Shown piece after piece: positions 48,701 to 61,379 of a stretch of DNA of 64,000 bases. The notes under the pieces were generated by a model. The model searched no databases, was not told where the DNA came from, and saw nothing but the letters and a program-made list of their open reading frames with translations. This stretch comes from Hydractinia symbiolongicarpus. Taxonomy: Eukaryota > Cnidaria > Hydrozoa > Anthoathecata > Hydractiniidae. The stretch is taken from assembly GCF_029227915.1 (NCBI RefSeq), contig NC_079877.1:620001-684000 (forward strand), in the 5' to 3' direction. The position numbers were made by a program, and so were the translations under genes. How positions within the stretch are numbered: the first letter of the stretch is position 1; every line of letters begins with the position of its first letter.

Positions 48701-51550
48701 AATATTTCATTTCTGATGAGACGCTTAATGAAAGAAGTTTAATCGCCGGCAAACGAAAACCCGCGATTTCCCGTAAATCCCGGCTTGACCCGCATATTCG
48801 AATGTATACAAGGAAAGTACCCTGTGAGTAAACTCATTTCCCGAACGATTTTTTAAATTATTTTTTCACCACTAAAACGCATGAGACTTGAAGTTTTCAA
48901 AAATGTTTTCATTTTTGATGAGACACTGAATAAAAGAAGTTTAATCGCCGGCAAACGAAAACCCGCGATTTCCCGTAAATCCAGTGCTTGGCCCGTATAG
49001 TCGAGTATATACAAAGAAAGTACCCTGTGAGTAAACTCATTTCCAGAACGATTTTTTAAATTATCTTTTCACCAATAAAACGCATGAGACTTGTAGTTTT
49101 CAAAAATGTTTTCATTTTTGATGAGACGCTGAATAAAAGAAGTTTAATCGCCGGCAAACGAAAACCCGCGAATTCTCGTAAATCCCGGACTCGGCCCGTA
49201 TAGTCAAAAGTATTAAAAAGAAAATACTCTGTGAGTAAACTCATTTCTCAAACGATTTTTTAAATTATTTTTTCACCACTAAAACGCATGAGACTTGTAG
49301 TTTTCAAAAATGTTTTTATTTTTGATGAGGCGCTGAATAAAAGAAGTTTAATCGCCGGCATACGAAAACCGGCAATTTCCCGTAAATCCCGTGCTTGGCC
49401 CGTATAGTCGAGCATATACAAAGAAAGTACCCTGTGAGTAAACTCATTTCCAGAACGATTTTTTAAATTACTTTTTCACCACTAAAACGCATGAGACTTG
49501 TAGTTTTCAATAATGTTTTTATTTTTGATGAGACGCTGAATAAAAGAAGTTTAATCGCCGGCAAACGAAAACACGCGATTTCCCGTAAATCCCGGGCTTG
49601 GCCCGTATAGTCGAATGTATACAAAGAAAGTACCCTGTGAGTAAACTCATTTCCCGAACGATTTTTTAAATTATTTTTTCACCACTAAAACGTATAAGAC
49701 TTGTAGTTTTCAAAAATGTTTTCATTTTTGATGAGACGCTGTATAAAAAAAGTTCAATCGCCCGCAAACGAAAACCCGCGAATTCCCGTAAATCCCGGAC
49801 TCGGCCCGTATAGTCAAAAGTATACAAAGGAAATACCCAAGGAGTAAACTCATTTCCCGAACGATTTTTTAAATTATTTTTTCACCACTAAGACGCATAA
49901 GACTTGTAGTTTTCAAAAATGTTTTCATTTTTGATGAGACGCTGAATAAAAGAAGTTTAATCGCCGGCAAACGAAAACCAGCGATTTCCCGTAAATCCCG
50001 GACTCGGCCCGTATAGTCAAAAGTATACAAAGAAAGTACTCAGGGAGTAAACGCATTTCCAGAACGATTTTTTAAATTATTTTTTCGCCACTAAAACGCA
50101 TGAGACTTGTAGTTTTCCAAAATATTTCATTTTTGATGAGACGCTTAATGAAAGAAGTTTAATCGCCGGCAAACGAAAACCCGCGATTTCCCGTAAATCC
50201 CGGGCTTGACCCGCATATTCGAATGTATACAAGGAAAGTACCCTGTGAGTAAACTCATTTCCCGAACGATTTTTTAAATTATTTTTTCACCACTAAAACG
50301 CATGAGACTTGAAGTTTTCAAAAATGTTTTCATTTTTAATGAGACACTGAATAAAAGAAGTTTAATCGCCGCCAAACGAAAACCCGCGATTTCCCGTAAA
50401 TCCAGTGCTTGGCCCGTATAGTCGAGTATATACAAAGAAAGTACCCTGTGAGTAAACTCATTTCCAGAACGATTTTTTAAATTATCTTTTCACCAATAAA
50501 ACGCATGAGACTTGTAGTTTTCAAAAATGTTTTCATTTTTGATGAGACGCTGAATAAAAGAAGTTTAATCGCCGGCAAACGAAAACCCGCGAATTCTCGT
50601 AAATCCCGGACTCGGCCCGTATAGTCAAAAGTATTAAAAAGAAAATACTCTGTGAGTAAACTCATTTCTCAAACGATTTTTTAAATTATTTTTTCACCAC
50701 TAAAACGCATGAGACTTGAAGTTTTCAAAAATGTTTTCATTTTTGATGAGACACTGAATAAAAGAAGTTTAATCGCCGGCAAACGAAAACCCGCGATTTC
50801 CCGTAAATCCAGTGCTTGGCCCGTATAGTCGTGTATATACAAAGAAAGTACCCTGTGAGTAAACTCATTTCCAGAACGATTTTTTAAATTATCTTTTCAC
50901 CAATAAAACGCATGAGACTTGTAGTTTTCAAAAATGTTTTCATTTTTGATGAGACGCTGAATAAAAGAAGTTTAATCGCCGGCAAACGAAAACCCGCAAA
51001 TTCTCGTAAATCCCGGACTTGGCCCGTATAGTCAAAAGTATTAAAAAGAAAATACTCTGTGAGTAAACTCATTTCTCAAACGATTTTTTAAATTATTTTT
51101 TCACCACTAAAACGCATGAGACTTGTAGTTTTCAAAAATGTTTTTATTTTTAATGAGGCGCTGAATAAAAGAAGTTTAATCGCCGGCATACAAAAACCGG
51201 CAATTTCCCGTAAATCCCGTGCTTGGCCCGTATAGTCGAGCATATACAAAGAAAGTACCCTGTGAGTAAACTCATTTCCAGAACGATTTTTTAAATTACT
51301 TTTTCACCACTAAAACGCATGAGACTTGTAGTTTTCAATAATGTTTTTATTTTTGATGAGACGCTGAATAAAAGAAGTTTAATCGCCGGCAAACGAAAAC
51401 CCGCGATTTCCCGTAAATCCCGTGCTTGGCCCGTATAGTCTAGCATATACAAACAAAAGTACCCTGTGAGTAAACTCATTTCCAGAACGATTTTTTAAAT
51501 TATCTTTTCACCACTAAAACGCATGAGACTTGTAGTTTTCAAAATTGTTT
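48701..51550 (+). repeat. Second 7-monomer HOR (1421 bp) with 407-bp dimers
   Basis: CCAAAATATTTCATT at 48698 recurs at 50118, and the AGTATTAAAAAGAAAATACT monomer near 49210 recurs near 50631, giving 1420-1421 bp. The first copy is 1 bp short in CCCGGCTTGACC near 48781. The AGTGCTTGG plus AGTATTAAAAAG pair then repeats once more 407 bp later. Monomers with CGGCATAC and CCGGCAATTTCCC appear near 49366 and 51185. Confidence 0.82.
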
Positions 51551-52450
51551 TCATTTTTGATGAGATACGGAATAAAAGAAGTTTAATCGCCGGCAAACGA
51601 AAACCCGCGAATTCCCGTAAATCCCGGACTCGGCCCGTATAGTCGAATGTATACAAAGAAAGTACCCTGTGAGTAAACTCATTTCCCGAACGATTTTTTG
51701 AATTATTTTTTCACCACTAAAACGCATGAGACTTGTAGTTTTCAAAAATGTTTTCATTTTTGATGAGACGCTGAATAAAAGAAGTTTAATCGCCGGCAAA
51801 CAAAAACCCGCGATTTCCCGCAAATCCCGTGATTGGCCCGTATAGTCGAGTATATACAAAGAAAGTACCCTGTGAGTAAACTCATTTTCAGAACGATTTT
51901 TTAAATTATCTTTTCACCACTAAAACGCACGAGACTTGTAGTTTTCAAAAATGTTTTCATTTTTGATGAGACGCTGAATAAAAGAAGTTTAATCGCCGGC
52001 AAACGAAAACCCGCGAATTCCTGTAAATCCCGGACTCGGTCCGTATAGTCAAAAGTATACAAAGAAAATATCCAGGGAGTAAACTCATTTCCTGAACGAT
52101 TTTCTAAATTATCTTTTCACCACTAAAACGCATGAGACTTGTAGTTTTCAAAAATGTTTTCATTTTTGATGAGACGCTGAATAAAAGATGTTTAATCACC
52201 GGCAAACGAAAAGCCGCGATTTCCCGTAAATCCCGGACTCGGCCCGTATAGTCAAAAGTATACAAAAAAGTACCCAGGGAGTAAACTCATTTCCCGAACG
52301 ATTTTTTAAATTATTTTTTCACCACTAAAACGCATGAGACTTGTAGTTTTCAGGAATGTTTTCATTTTTGATGAGACGCTTAATGAAAGAAGTTTAATCG
52401 CCGGCAAACGAAAACCCGCGATTTCCCGTAAATCCCGGGCTTGGCCGTAT
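51551..52450 (+). repeat. Dispersed partial copy of the first 7-monomer HOR
   Basis: The GTGATTGGCCCG marker is at 51835, 4264 bp after its copy at 47571 (21 units plus one). It is followed in the same order by CGCACGAGAC, CTGTAAATCCC with GGTCCG, and AAAAGCCGCG monomers. Private changes include GAGATACGGAAT near 51563, TACAAAAAAGTACCC near 52261 and TTGGCCGTATAG near 52442. Confidence 0.8.
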
Positions 52451-55400
52451 AGTCGAATGTATGCAAAGAAAGTACCCTGTGAGTAAACTCATTTCCCGAA
52501 CGATTTTTTAAATTATTTTTTCACCACTAAAACGTATGAGACTTGTAGTTTTCAAAAATGTTTTCATTTTTGATGAGACGCTGTATAAAAAAAGTTCAAT
52601 CGCCGGCAAACGAAAACCCGCGATTTCCCGTAAATCCCGGGCTTGGCCCGTATAGTCGAATGTATACAAAGAAAGTACCCTGTGAGTAAACTCATTTCCC
52701 GAACGATTTTTTAAATTATTTTTTCACCACTAAAACGTATAAGACTTGTAGTTTTCAAAAATGTTTTCATTTTTGATGAGACGCTGTATAAAAAAAGGTC
52801 AATCGCCGGCAAACGAAAACCCGCGAATTCCCGTAAATCCCGGACTCGGCCCGTATAGTCAAAAGTATACAAAGGAAATACCCAAGGAGTAAACTTATTT
52901 CCCGAACGATTTTTTAAATTATTTTTTCATCACTTAAACGTATGAGAACTGTAGTTTTCAAGAATGTTTTCATTTTTGATGAGACGCTGAATAAAAGAAG
53001 TTTAATCGCCGGCAAATGAAAACCCGCGATTTCCCCTAAATCCCGGACTCGGCCCGTATAGTCAAAAGTATACAAAGAAAATACCCAGGGAGTAAACTCA
53101 TTTCTCGAACGATTTTTTAAATTATTTTTTCACCTCTAAAACGTATGAGACTTGTAGTTTTCAAAAATGTTTTCATTTTTGATGAGGCGCTGAATAAAAG
53201 AAGTTTAATCGCCGGCATACCAAAACCGGCATATTCCCCTAAATCCCGTGCTTGGCCCGTATAGTCGAGCATATACAAAGAAAGTACCCTGTGAGTAAAC
53301 TCATTTCCAGAACGATTTTTTAAATTACCTTTTCACCACTAGAACGAATGAGACTTGTAGTTTTCAATAATGTTTTTATTTTTGATGAGACGCTGAATAA
53401 AAGAAGTTTAATCGCCGGCAAACGAAAACCCGCAATTTCCCGTAAATCCCGTGCTTGGCCCGTATAGTCGAGCATATACAAAGAAAGTACCTTTTGAGTA
53501 AACTCATTTCCAGAACGATTTTTTAAATTATCTTTTCACCACTAAAACGCATGAGACTTGTAGTTTTCAAAAATGTTTTCATTTTTGATGAGACACGGAA
53601 TAAAAGAAGTTTAATCGCCGGCAAACGAAAACCCGCGAATTCCCGTAAATCCCGGACTCCGCCCGTATAGTCGAATGTATACAAAGAAAGTACCCTGTGA
53701 GTAAACTCATTTCCCGAACGATTTTTTAAATTATTTTTTCACCACTAAAACGCATGAGACTTGTAGTTTTCAAAAATGTTTTCATTTTTGATGAGACGCT
53801 GAATAAAAGAAGTTTAATCGCAGGCAAACGAAAACCCCCGATTTCCCGCAAATCCCGTGCTTGGCCCGTATAGTCGAGTATATACAAAAAAAGTACCCTG
53901 TGAGTAAACTCATTTCCAGAACGATTTTTTAAATTATCTTTTCACCACTAAAACGTATGAGACTTGTAGTTTTCAAAAATGTTTTCATTTTTGATGAGAC
54001 GCTGAATAAAAGATGTTTAATCACCGGCAAACAAAAAGCCGCGATTTCCCGTAAATCCCGGACTCGGCCCGTATAGTCAAAAGTATACAAAGAAAGTACC
54101 CAGGGAGTAAACTCATTTCCCGAACGATTTTTTAAATTATTTTTTCACCACAAAACGCATAAGACTTGTAGTTTTTAGGAATGTTTTCATTTTTGATGAG
54201 ACGCTTAATGAAAGAAGTTTAATCGCCGGCAAACGAAAACCCGCGATTTCCCGTAAATCCCGGGCTTGGCCCGTATAATCGAATGTATACAAAGAAAGTA
54301 CGCTGTGAGTAAACTCATTTCCCGAACAATTTTTTAAATCATTTTTTCACCACTAAAACGTATGACACTTGTAGTTTTCAAAAATGTTTTCATTTTTGAT
54401 GAGACGCTGTATAAAAAAAGTTCAATCGCCGGCAAACGAAAACCCGCAATTTCCCGTAAATCCCGGGCTTGGCCCGTATAGTCGAATGTATACAAAGAAA
54501 GTACCCTGTGAGTAAACTCATTTCCCGAACGATTTTTTAAATTATTTTTTCACCACTATAACGCATAAGACTTGTAGTTTTCAAAAATGTTTTCATTTTT
54601 GATAAGACGCTGAATAAAAGAAGTTTAATCGCCGGCAAACGAAAACCAGCGATTTCCCGTAAATCCCGGACTCGGCCCGTATAGTCAAAAGTATACAAAG
54701 AAAGTACTCAGGGAGTAAACGTATTTCCAGAACGATTTTTTTATTTATTTTTTCGCCACTAAAACGCATGAGACTTGTAGTTTTCAAAAATATTTCATTT
54801 TTGATGAGACGCTTAATGAAAGAAGTTTAATCGCCGGCAAACGAAAACCCGCGATTTCCCGTAAATCCCGGGCTTGACCCGCATAGTCGAATGTATACAA
54901 AGAAAGTACCCTGTGAGTAAACTCATTTCCCGAAAGATTTTTTAAATTATTTTTTCACCACTAAAACGTATGAGACTTGTAGTTTTCAAAAATGTTTTCA
55001 TTTTTGATGAGACGCTGTATAAAAAAAGTTCAATCGCCGGCAAACGAAAACCCGCGAATTCCCGTAAATCCCGGACTTGGCCCGTATAGTCAAAAGTATA
55101 CAAAGGAAATACCCAAGGAGTAAACTCATTTCCCGAACGATTTTTTAAATTATTTTTTCACCACTTAAACGTATGAGAACTGTAGTTTTCAAGAATGTTT
55201 TTATTTTTGATGAGACGCTGAATAAAAAAAGTTTAATCGCCGGCAAACGAAAACCCGCGATTTCCCCTAAATCCCGGACTCGGCCCGTATAGTCAAAAGT
55301 ATACAAAGAAAATACCCAGGGAGTAAACTCATTTCCCGAACGATTTTTTAAATTATTTTTTCACCACTAAAACGTATGAGACTTGTAGTTTTCAAAAATG

Positions 55401-58100
55401 TTTTCATTTTTAATGAGGCGCTGAATAAAAGAAGTTTAATCGCCGGCATACGAAAACCGGCAATTTCCCGTAAATCCCGTGCTTGGCCCGTATAGTCGAG
55501 CATATACAAAGAAAGTACCCTGTGAGTAAACTCATTTCCAGAACGATTTTTTAAATTATCTTTTCACCACTAAAACGCATGAGACTTGTAGTTTTCAAAA
55601 ATGTTTTCATTTTTAATGAGGCGCTGAATAAAAGAAGTTTAATCGCCGGCATACGAAAACCGGCAATTTCCCGTAAATCCCGTGCTTGGCCCGTATAGTC
55701 GAGCATATACAAAGAAAGTACCCTGTGAGTAAACTCATTTCCAGAACGATTTTTTAAATTACCTTTTCACCACTAAAACGAATGAGACTTGTAGTTTTCA
55801 ATAATGTTTTTATTTTTGATGAGACGCTGAATAAAAGAAGTTTAATCGCCGGCAAACGAAAACCCGCGATTTCCCGTAAATCCCGTGCTTGGCCCGTATA
55901 GTCGAGCATATACAAAGAAAGTACCCTGTGAGTAAACTCATTTCCCGAACGATTTTTTAAATTATTTTTTCACCACTAAAACGCATGAGACTTGTAGTTT
56001 TCAAAAATGTTTTCATTTTTGATGAGACGCTGAATAAAAGAAGTTTAATCGCCGGCAAACGAAAACCCCCGATTTCCCGCAAATCCCGTGCTTGGCCCGT
56101 ATAGTCGAGTATATACAAAAAAAGTACCCTGTGAGTAAACTCATTTTCAGAACGATTTTTTAAATTATCTTTTCACCACTAAAACGTATGAGACTTGTAG
56201 TTTTCAAAAATGTTTTCATTTTTGATGAGACGCTGAATAAAAGATGTTTAATCACCGGCAAACGAAAAGCCGCGATTTCCCGTAAATCCCGGACTCGGCC
56301 CGTATAGTCAAAAGTATACAAAGAAAGCACCCAGGAAGTAAACTCATTTCCCGAACGATTTTTTAAATTATTTTTTCACCACAAAATGCATGAGACTTGT
56401 AGTTTTCAGGAATGTTTTCATTTTTGATGAGACCCTGAATGAAAGAAGTTTAATCGCCGGCAAACGAAAACCCGCGATTTCCCGTAAATCCCGGGCTTGG
56501 CCCGTATAGTCGAATGTATACAAAGAAAGTACCCTGTGAGTAAACTCATTTCCCGAACGATTTTTTAAATTATTTTTTCACCACTAAATGCATGAGACTT
56601 GTAGTTTTCAGGAATGTTTTCATTTTTGATGAGACCCTGAATGAAAGAAGTTTAATCGCCGGCAAACGAAAACCCGCGATTTCCCGTAAATCCCGGGCTT
56701 GGCCCGTATAGTCGAATGTATACAAAGAAAGTACCCTGTGAGTAAACTCATTTCCCGAACGATTTTTTAAATTATTTTTTCACCACTAAAACGCATGAGA
56801 CTTGTAGTTTTCAAAAATATTTCATTTTTGATGAGACGCTTAATGAAAGAAGTTTAATCGCCGGCAAACGAAAACCCGCGATTTCCCGTAAATCCCGGGC
56901 TTGACCCGCATAGTCGAATGTATACAAAGAAAGTACCCTGTGAGTAAACTCATTTCCCGAACGATTTTTTAAATTATTTTTTCACCACTAAAACGTATGA
57001 GACTTGTAGTTTTCAAAAATGTTTTCATTTTTGATGAGACGCTGTATAAAAAAAGTTCAATCGCCGGCAAACGAAAACCCGCGATTTCCCGTAAATCCTG
57101 GGCTTGGCCCGTATACTCGAATGTATACAAAGAAAGTACCCTGTGAGTAAACTCATTTCCCGAACGATTTTTTAAATTATTTTTTCACCACTAAAACGTA
57201 TGAGACTTGTAGTTTTCAAAAACGTTTTCATTTTTGATGAGACGCTGTATAAAAAAAGTTCAATCGCCGGCAAACGAAAACCCGCGAATTCCCGTAAATC
57301 CCGGACTCGGCCCGTATAGTCAAAAGTATACAAAGGAAATACCCAAGGAGTAAACTCATTTCCCGAAAGATTTTTTAAATTATTTTTTCACCACTTAAAG
57401 GTATGAGAACTGTAGTTTTCAAGAATGTTTTCATTTTTGATGAGACGCTGAATAAAAGAAGTTTAATTGCCGGCAAACGAAAACCCGCGATTTCCCCTAA
57501 ATCCCGGACTCGGCCCGTATAGTCAAAAGTATACAAAGAAAATACCCAGGGAGTAAACTCATTTCCCGAACGTTTTTTTAAATTATTTTTTCACCACTAA
57601 AACTTATGAGACTTGTAGTTTTCAAAAATGTTTTCATTTTTGATGAGGCGCTGAATAAAAGAAGTTTAATCGCCGGCATACGAAAACCGGCAATTTCCCG
57701 TAAATCCCGTGCTTGGCCCGTATAGTCGAGCATATACAAAGAAAGTACCCTGTGAGTAAACTCATTTCCAGAACGAGTTTTTAAATTACCTTTTCACCAC
57801 TAAAACGAATAAGACTTGTAGTTTTCAATAATGTTTTTATTTTTGATGAGACGCTGAATAAAAGAAGTTTAATCGCCGGCAAACGAAAACCCGCGATTTC
57901 CCGTAAATCCCGTGCTTGGCCCGTATAGTCGAGCATATACAAAGAAAGTACCCTGTGAGTAAACTCATTTCCAGAACGATTTTTTAAATTATCTTTTCAC
58001 CACTAAAACGTATGAGACTTGTAGTTTTCAAAAATGTTTTCATTTTTGGTGAGACGCTGAATAAAAGATGTTTAATCACCGGCAAACGAAAAGCCGCGAT
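52451..58100 (+). repeat. 11-monomer HOR region (about 2231 bp)
   Basis: Two independent markers keep the same period. TTTCCCCTAAATCCC lies at 53031, 55262 and 57492 (2231 and 2230 bp). The AAAAGCCGCG monomer at 54029 recurs at 56260 (2231 bp), then after nine units at 58084. Other members are GTATAAAAAAAGTTCAATCG, GAGAACTGTAG, CGGCATACGAAAACCGG and GAGCATATAC monomers. Copies differ by extra or missing single monomers, for example two CGGCATAC monomers in a row near 55446 and 55649, and two GAGACCCTGAATGAAAG monomers near 56431 and 56631. Confidence 0.82.
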
Positions 58101-61100
58101 TTCCCGTAAATCCCGGACTCGGCCCGTATAGTCAAAAGTATACAAAGAAAGTACCCAGGGAGTAAACTCATTTCCCGAACGATTTTTTAAATTATTTTTT
58201 CACCACAAAACGCATGAGACTTGTAGTTTTCAGGAATGTTTTCATTTTTGATGAGACGCTTAATGAAAGAAGTTTAATCGCCGGCAAACGAAAACCCGCG
58301 ATTTCCCGTAAATCCCGGGCTTGGCCCGTATAGTCGAATGTATACAAAGAAAGTACCCTGTGAGTAAACTCATTTCCCGAACGATTTTTTAAATTATTTT
58401 TTCACCACTAAAACGTATGAGACTTGTAGTTTTCAAAAATGTTTTTATTTTTGATGAGACGCTGAATAAAAGAAGTTTAATCGCCGGCAAACGAAAACCA
58501 GCGATTTCCCGTAAATCCCGGACTCGGCCCGTATAGTCAAAAGTATACAAAGAAAGTACTCAGGGAGTAAACGCATTTCCAGAACGATTTTTAAAATTAT
58601 TTTTTCGCCACTAAAACGCATGAGACTTGTAGTTTTCCAAATTATTTCATTTTTGATGAGACGCTTAATGAAAGAAGTTTAATCGCCGGCAAACGAAAAC
58701 CTGCGATTTCCCGTAAATCCCGGGCTTGACCAGCATAGTCAAATGTATACAAGGAAAGTACCCTGTGAGTAAATTCATTTCCCGAACGATTTTTTAAATT
58801 ATTTTTTCACCACTAAAACGCATGAGACTTGTAGTTTTCAAAAATGTTTTCATTTTTGATGAGACACTGAATAAAAGAAGTTTAATCGCCGGCAAACGAA
58901 AACCCGCGATTTCCCGTAAATCCAGTGCTTGGCCCGTATAGTCGAGTATATACAAAGAAAGTACCCTGTGAGTAAACTCATTTCCAGAACGATTTTTTAA
59001 ATTATCTTTTCACCACTAAAACGCATGAGACTTGTAGTTTTCAAAAATGTTTTCATTTTTGATGAGATGCTGAATAAAAGAAGTTTATTCGCCGGCAAAC
59101 GAAAACCCGCGAATTCTCGTAAATCCCGGACTCGGCCCGTATAGTCAAAAGCATTAAAAAGAAAATACCCTGTGAGTAAACTCATTTCTCAAACGATTTT
59201 TTAAATTATTTTTTCACCACTAAAACGCATGAGACTTGTAGTTTTCAAAAATGTTTTCATTTTTGATGAGACGCTGAATAAAAGAAGTTTAATCGCCGTC
59301 AAACGAAAACCCGCGATTTCCCGTAATTCCCGTGCTTGGCTCGTATAGTCGAGTATATACAAAGAAACTACCCTGTGAGTAAACTCCTTTCCAGAACGAT
59401 TTTTTATATTATCTTTTCACCACTAAAACGCATGAGACTTGTAGTTTTCAAAAATGTTTTCATTTTTGAAGAGACGCGGAATAAAAGAAGTTTAATCGCC
59501 GCTAAACGAAAACCCGCGATTTCCCGTAAATCCCGGACTCGGCCCGTATAGTCAAAAGTATACAAAGAAAATACCCAGGGTGTAAACTCATTTCCCGAAC
59601 GATTTTTTAAATTATTTTTTCACCACTAAAACGTATGAGACTTGTAGTTTTCAAAAATGTTTTCATTTTTGATGAGGCGCTGAATAAAAGAAGTTTAATC
59701 GCCGGCAAACGAAAATCCGCGAATTCCTGTAAATCCCGGACTCGGCCCGTATAGTCGAATGTATACAAAGAAAGTACCCTGTGAGTAAACTCATTTCCCG
59801 AACGATTTTTTAAATTATTTTTTCACCACTAAAACACATGAGACTTGTAGTTTTCAAAAATGTTTTCATTTTTGAAGAGACGCGGAATAAAAGAAGTTTA
59901 ATCGCCGCTAAACGAAAACCCGCGATTTCCCGTAAATCCCGGACTCGGCCCGTATAGTCAAAAGTATACAAAGAAAATACCCAGGGAGTAAACTCATTTC
60001 CCGAACGATTTTTTAAATTATTTTTTCACCACTAAAACGTATGAGACTTGTAGTTTTCAAAAATGTTTTCATTTTTGATGAGGCGCTGAATAAAAGAAGT
60101 TTAATCGCCGGCATACAAAAACCGGCAATTTCCCGTAAATCCCGGTCTTGGCCCGTATAGTCGAGCATATACAAAGAAAGTACCCTGTGAGTAAACTCAT
60201 TTCCAGAACGATTTTTTAAATTACCTTTTCACCACTAAAACGCATGAGACTTGTAGTTTTCAATAATGTTTTTATTTTTGATGAGACGCTGAATAAAAGA
60301 AGTTTAATCGCCGGCAAACGAAAACCCGCGATTTCCCGTAAATCCCGTGCTTGGCCCGTATAGTCGAGCATATACAAAGAAAGTACCCTGTGAGTAAACT
60401 CATTTCCAGAACGGCTTTTTAAATTATCTTTTCACCACTAAAACGCATGAGACTTGTAGTTTTCAAAAATGTTTTCATTTTTGATGAGACGCGGAATAAA
60501 AGAAGTTTAATCGCCGGCAAACGAAAACCCGCGAATTCCTGTAAATCCCGGACTCGGCCCGTATAGTCGAATGTATACAAAGAAAGTACCCTGTGAGTAA
60601 ACTCATTTCCCGAACGATTTTTTAAATTATTTTTTAACCACTAAAACGTATGAGACTTGTAGTTTTCAAAAATGTTTTCATTTTTGATGAGGCGCTGAAT
60701 AAAAGAAGTTTAATCGCCGGCATACGAAAACCGGCAATTTCCCGTAAATCCCGGTCTTGGCCCGTATAGTCGAGCATATACACAGAAAGTACCCTGTGAG
60801 TAAACTCATTTCCAGAACGATTTTTTAAATTACCTTTTCACCACTAAAACGCATGAGACTTGTAGTTTTCAATAATGTTTTTATTTTTGATGAGACGCTG
60901 AATAAAAGAAGTTTAATCGCCGGCAAACGAAAACCCGCGATTTCCCGTAAATCCCGTGCTTGGCCCGTATAGTCGAGCATATACAAAGAAAGTACCCTGT
61001 GAGTAAACTCATTTCCAGAACGATTTTTTAAATTATCTTTTCACCACTAAAACGCATGAGACTTGTAGTTTTCAAAAATGTTTTCATTTTTGATGAGACA

Positions 61101-61379
61101 CGGAATAAAAGAAGTTTAATCGCCGGCAAACGAAAACCCGCTAATTCCTGTAAATCCCGGACTCGGCCCGTATAGTCGAATGTATACAAAGAAAGTACCC
61201 TGTGAGTAAACTCATTTCCCGAACGATTTTTTAAATTATTTTTTCACCACTAAAACGCATGAGACTTCTAGTTTTCAAAAATGTTTTCATTTTTGATGAG
61301 ACGCTGAATAAAAGAAGTTTAATCGCCGGCAAACGAAAACCCGCGATTTCCGGCAAATCCCGTGCTTGGCCCGTATAGT
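58101..61379 (+). repeat. Mosaic with 406-bp dimers and 609-bp trimers
   Basis: GAAGAGACGCGGAATAAAAG with CGCCGCTAAACG occurs at 59468 and 59874, 406 bp apart. CCCGGTCTTGGCCCG is at 60141 and 60750, 609 bp apart. Monomers are of the right-hand types: GAGCATATAC, TTCAATAATG, CGGCATAC and CTGTAAATCCC. No gene or insertion is visible. Confidence 0.78.
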
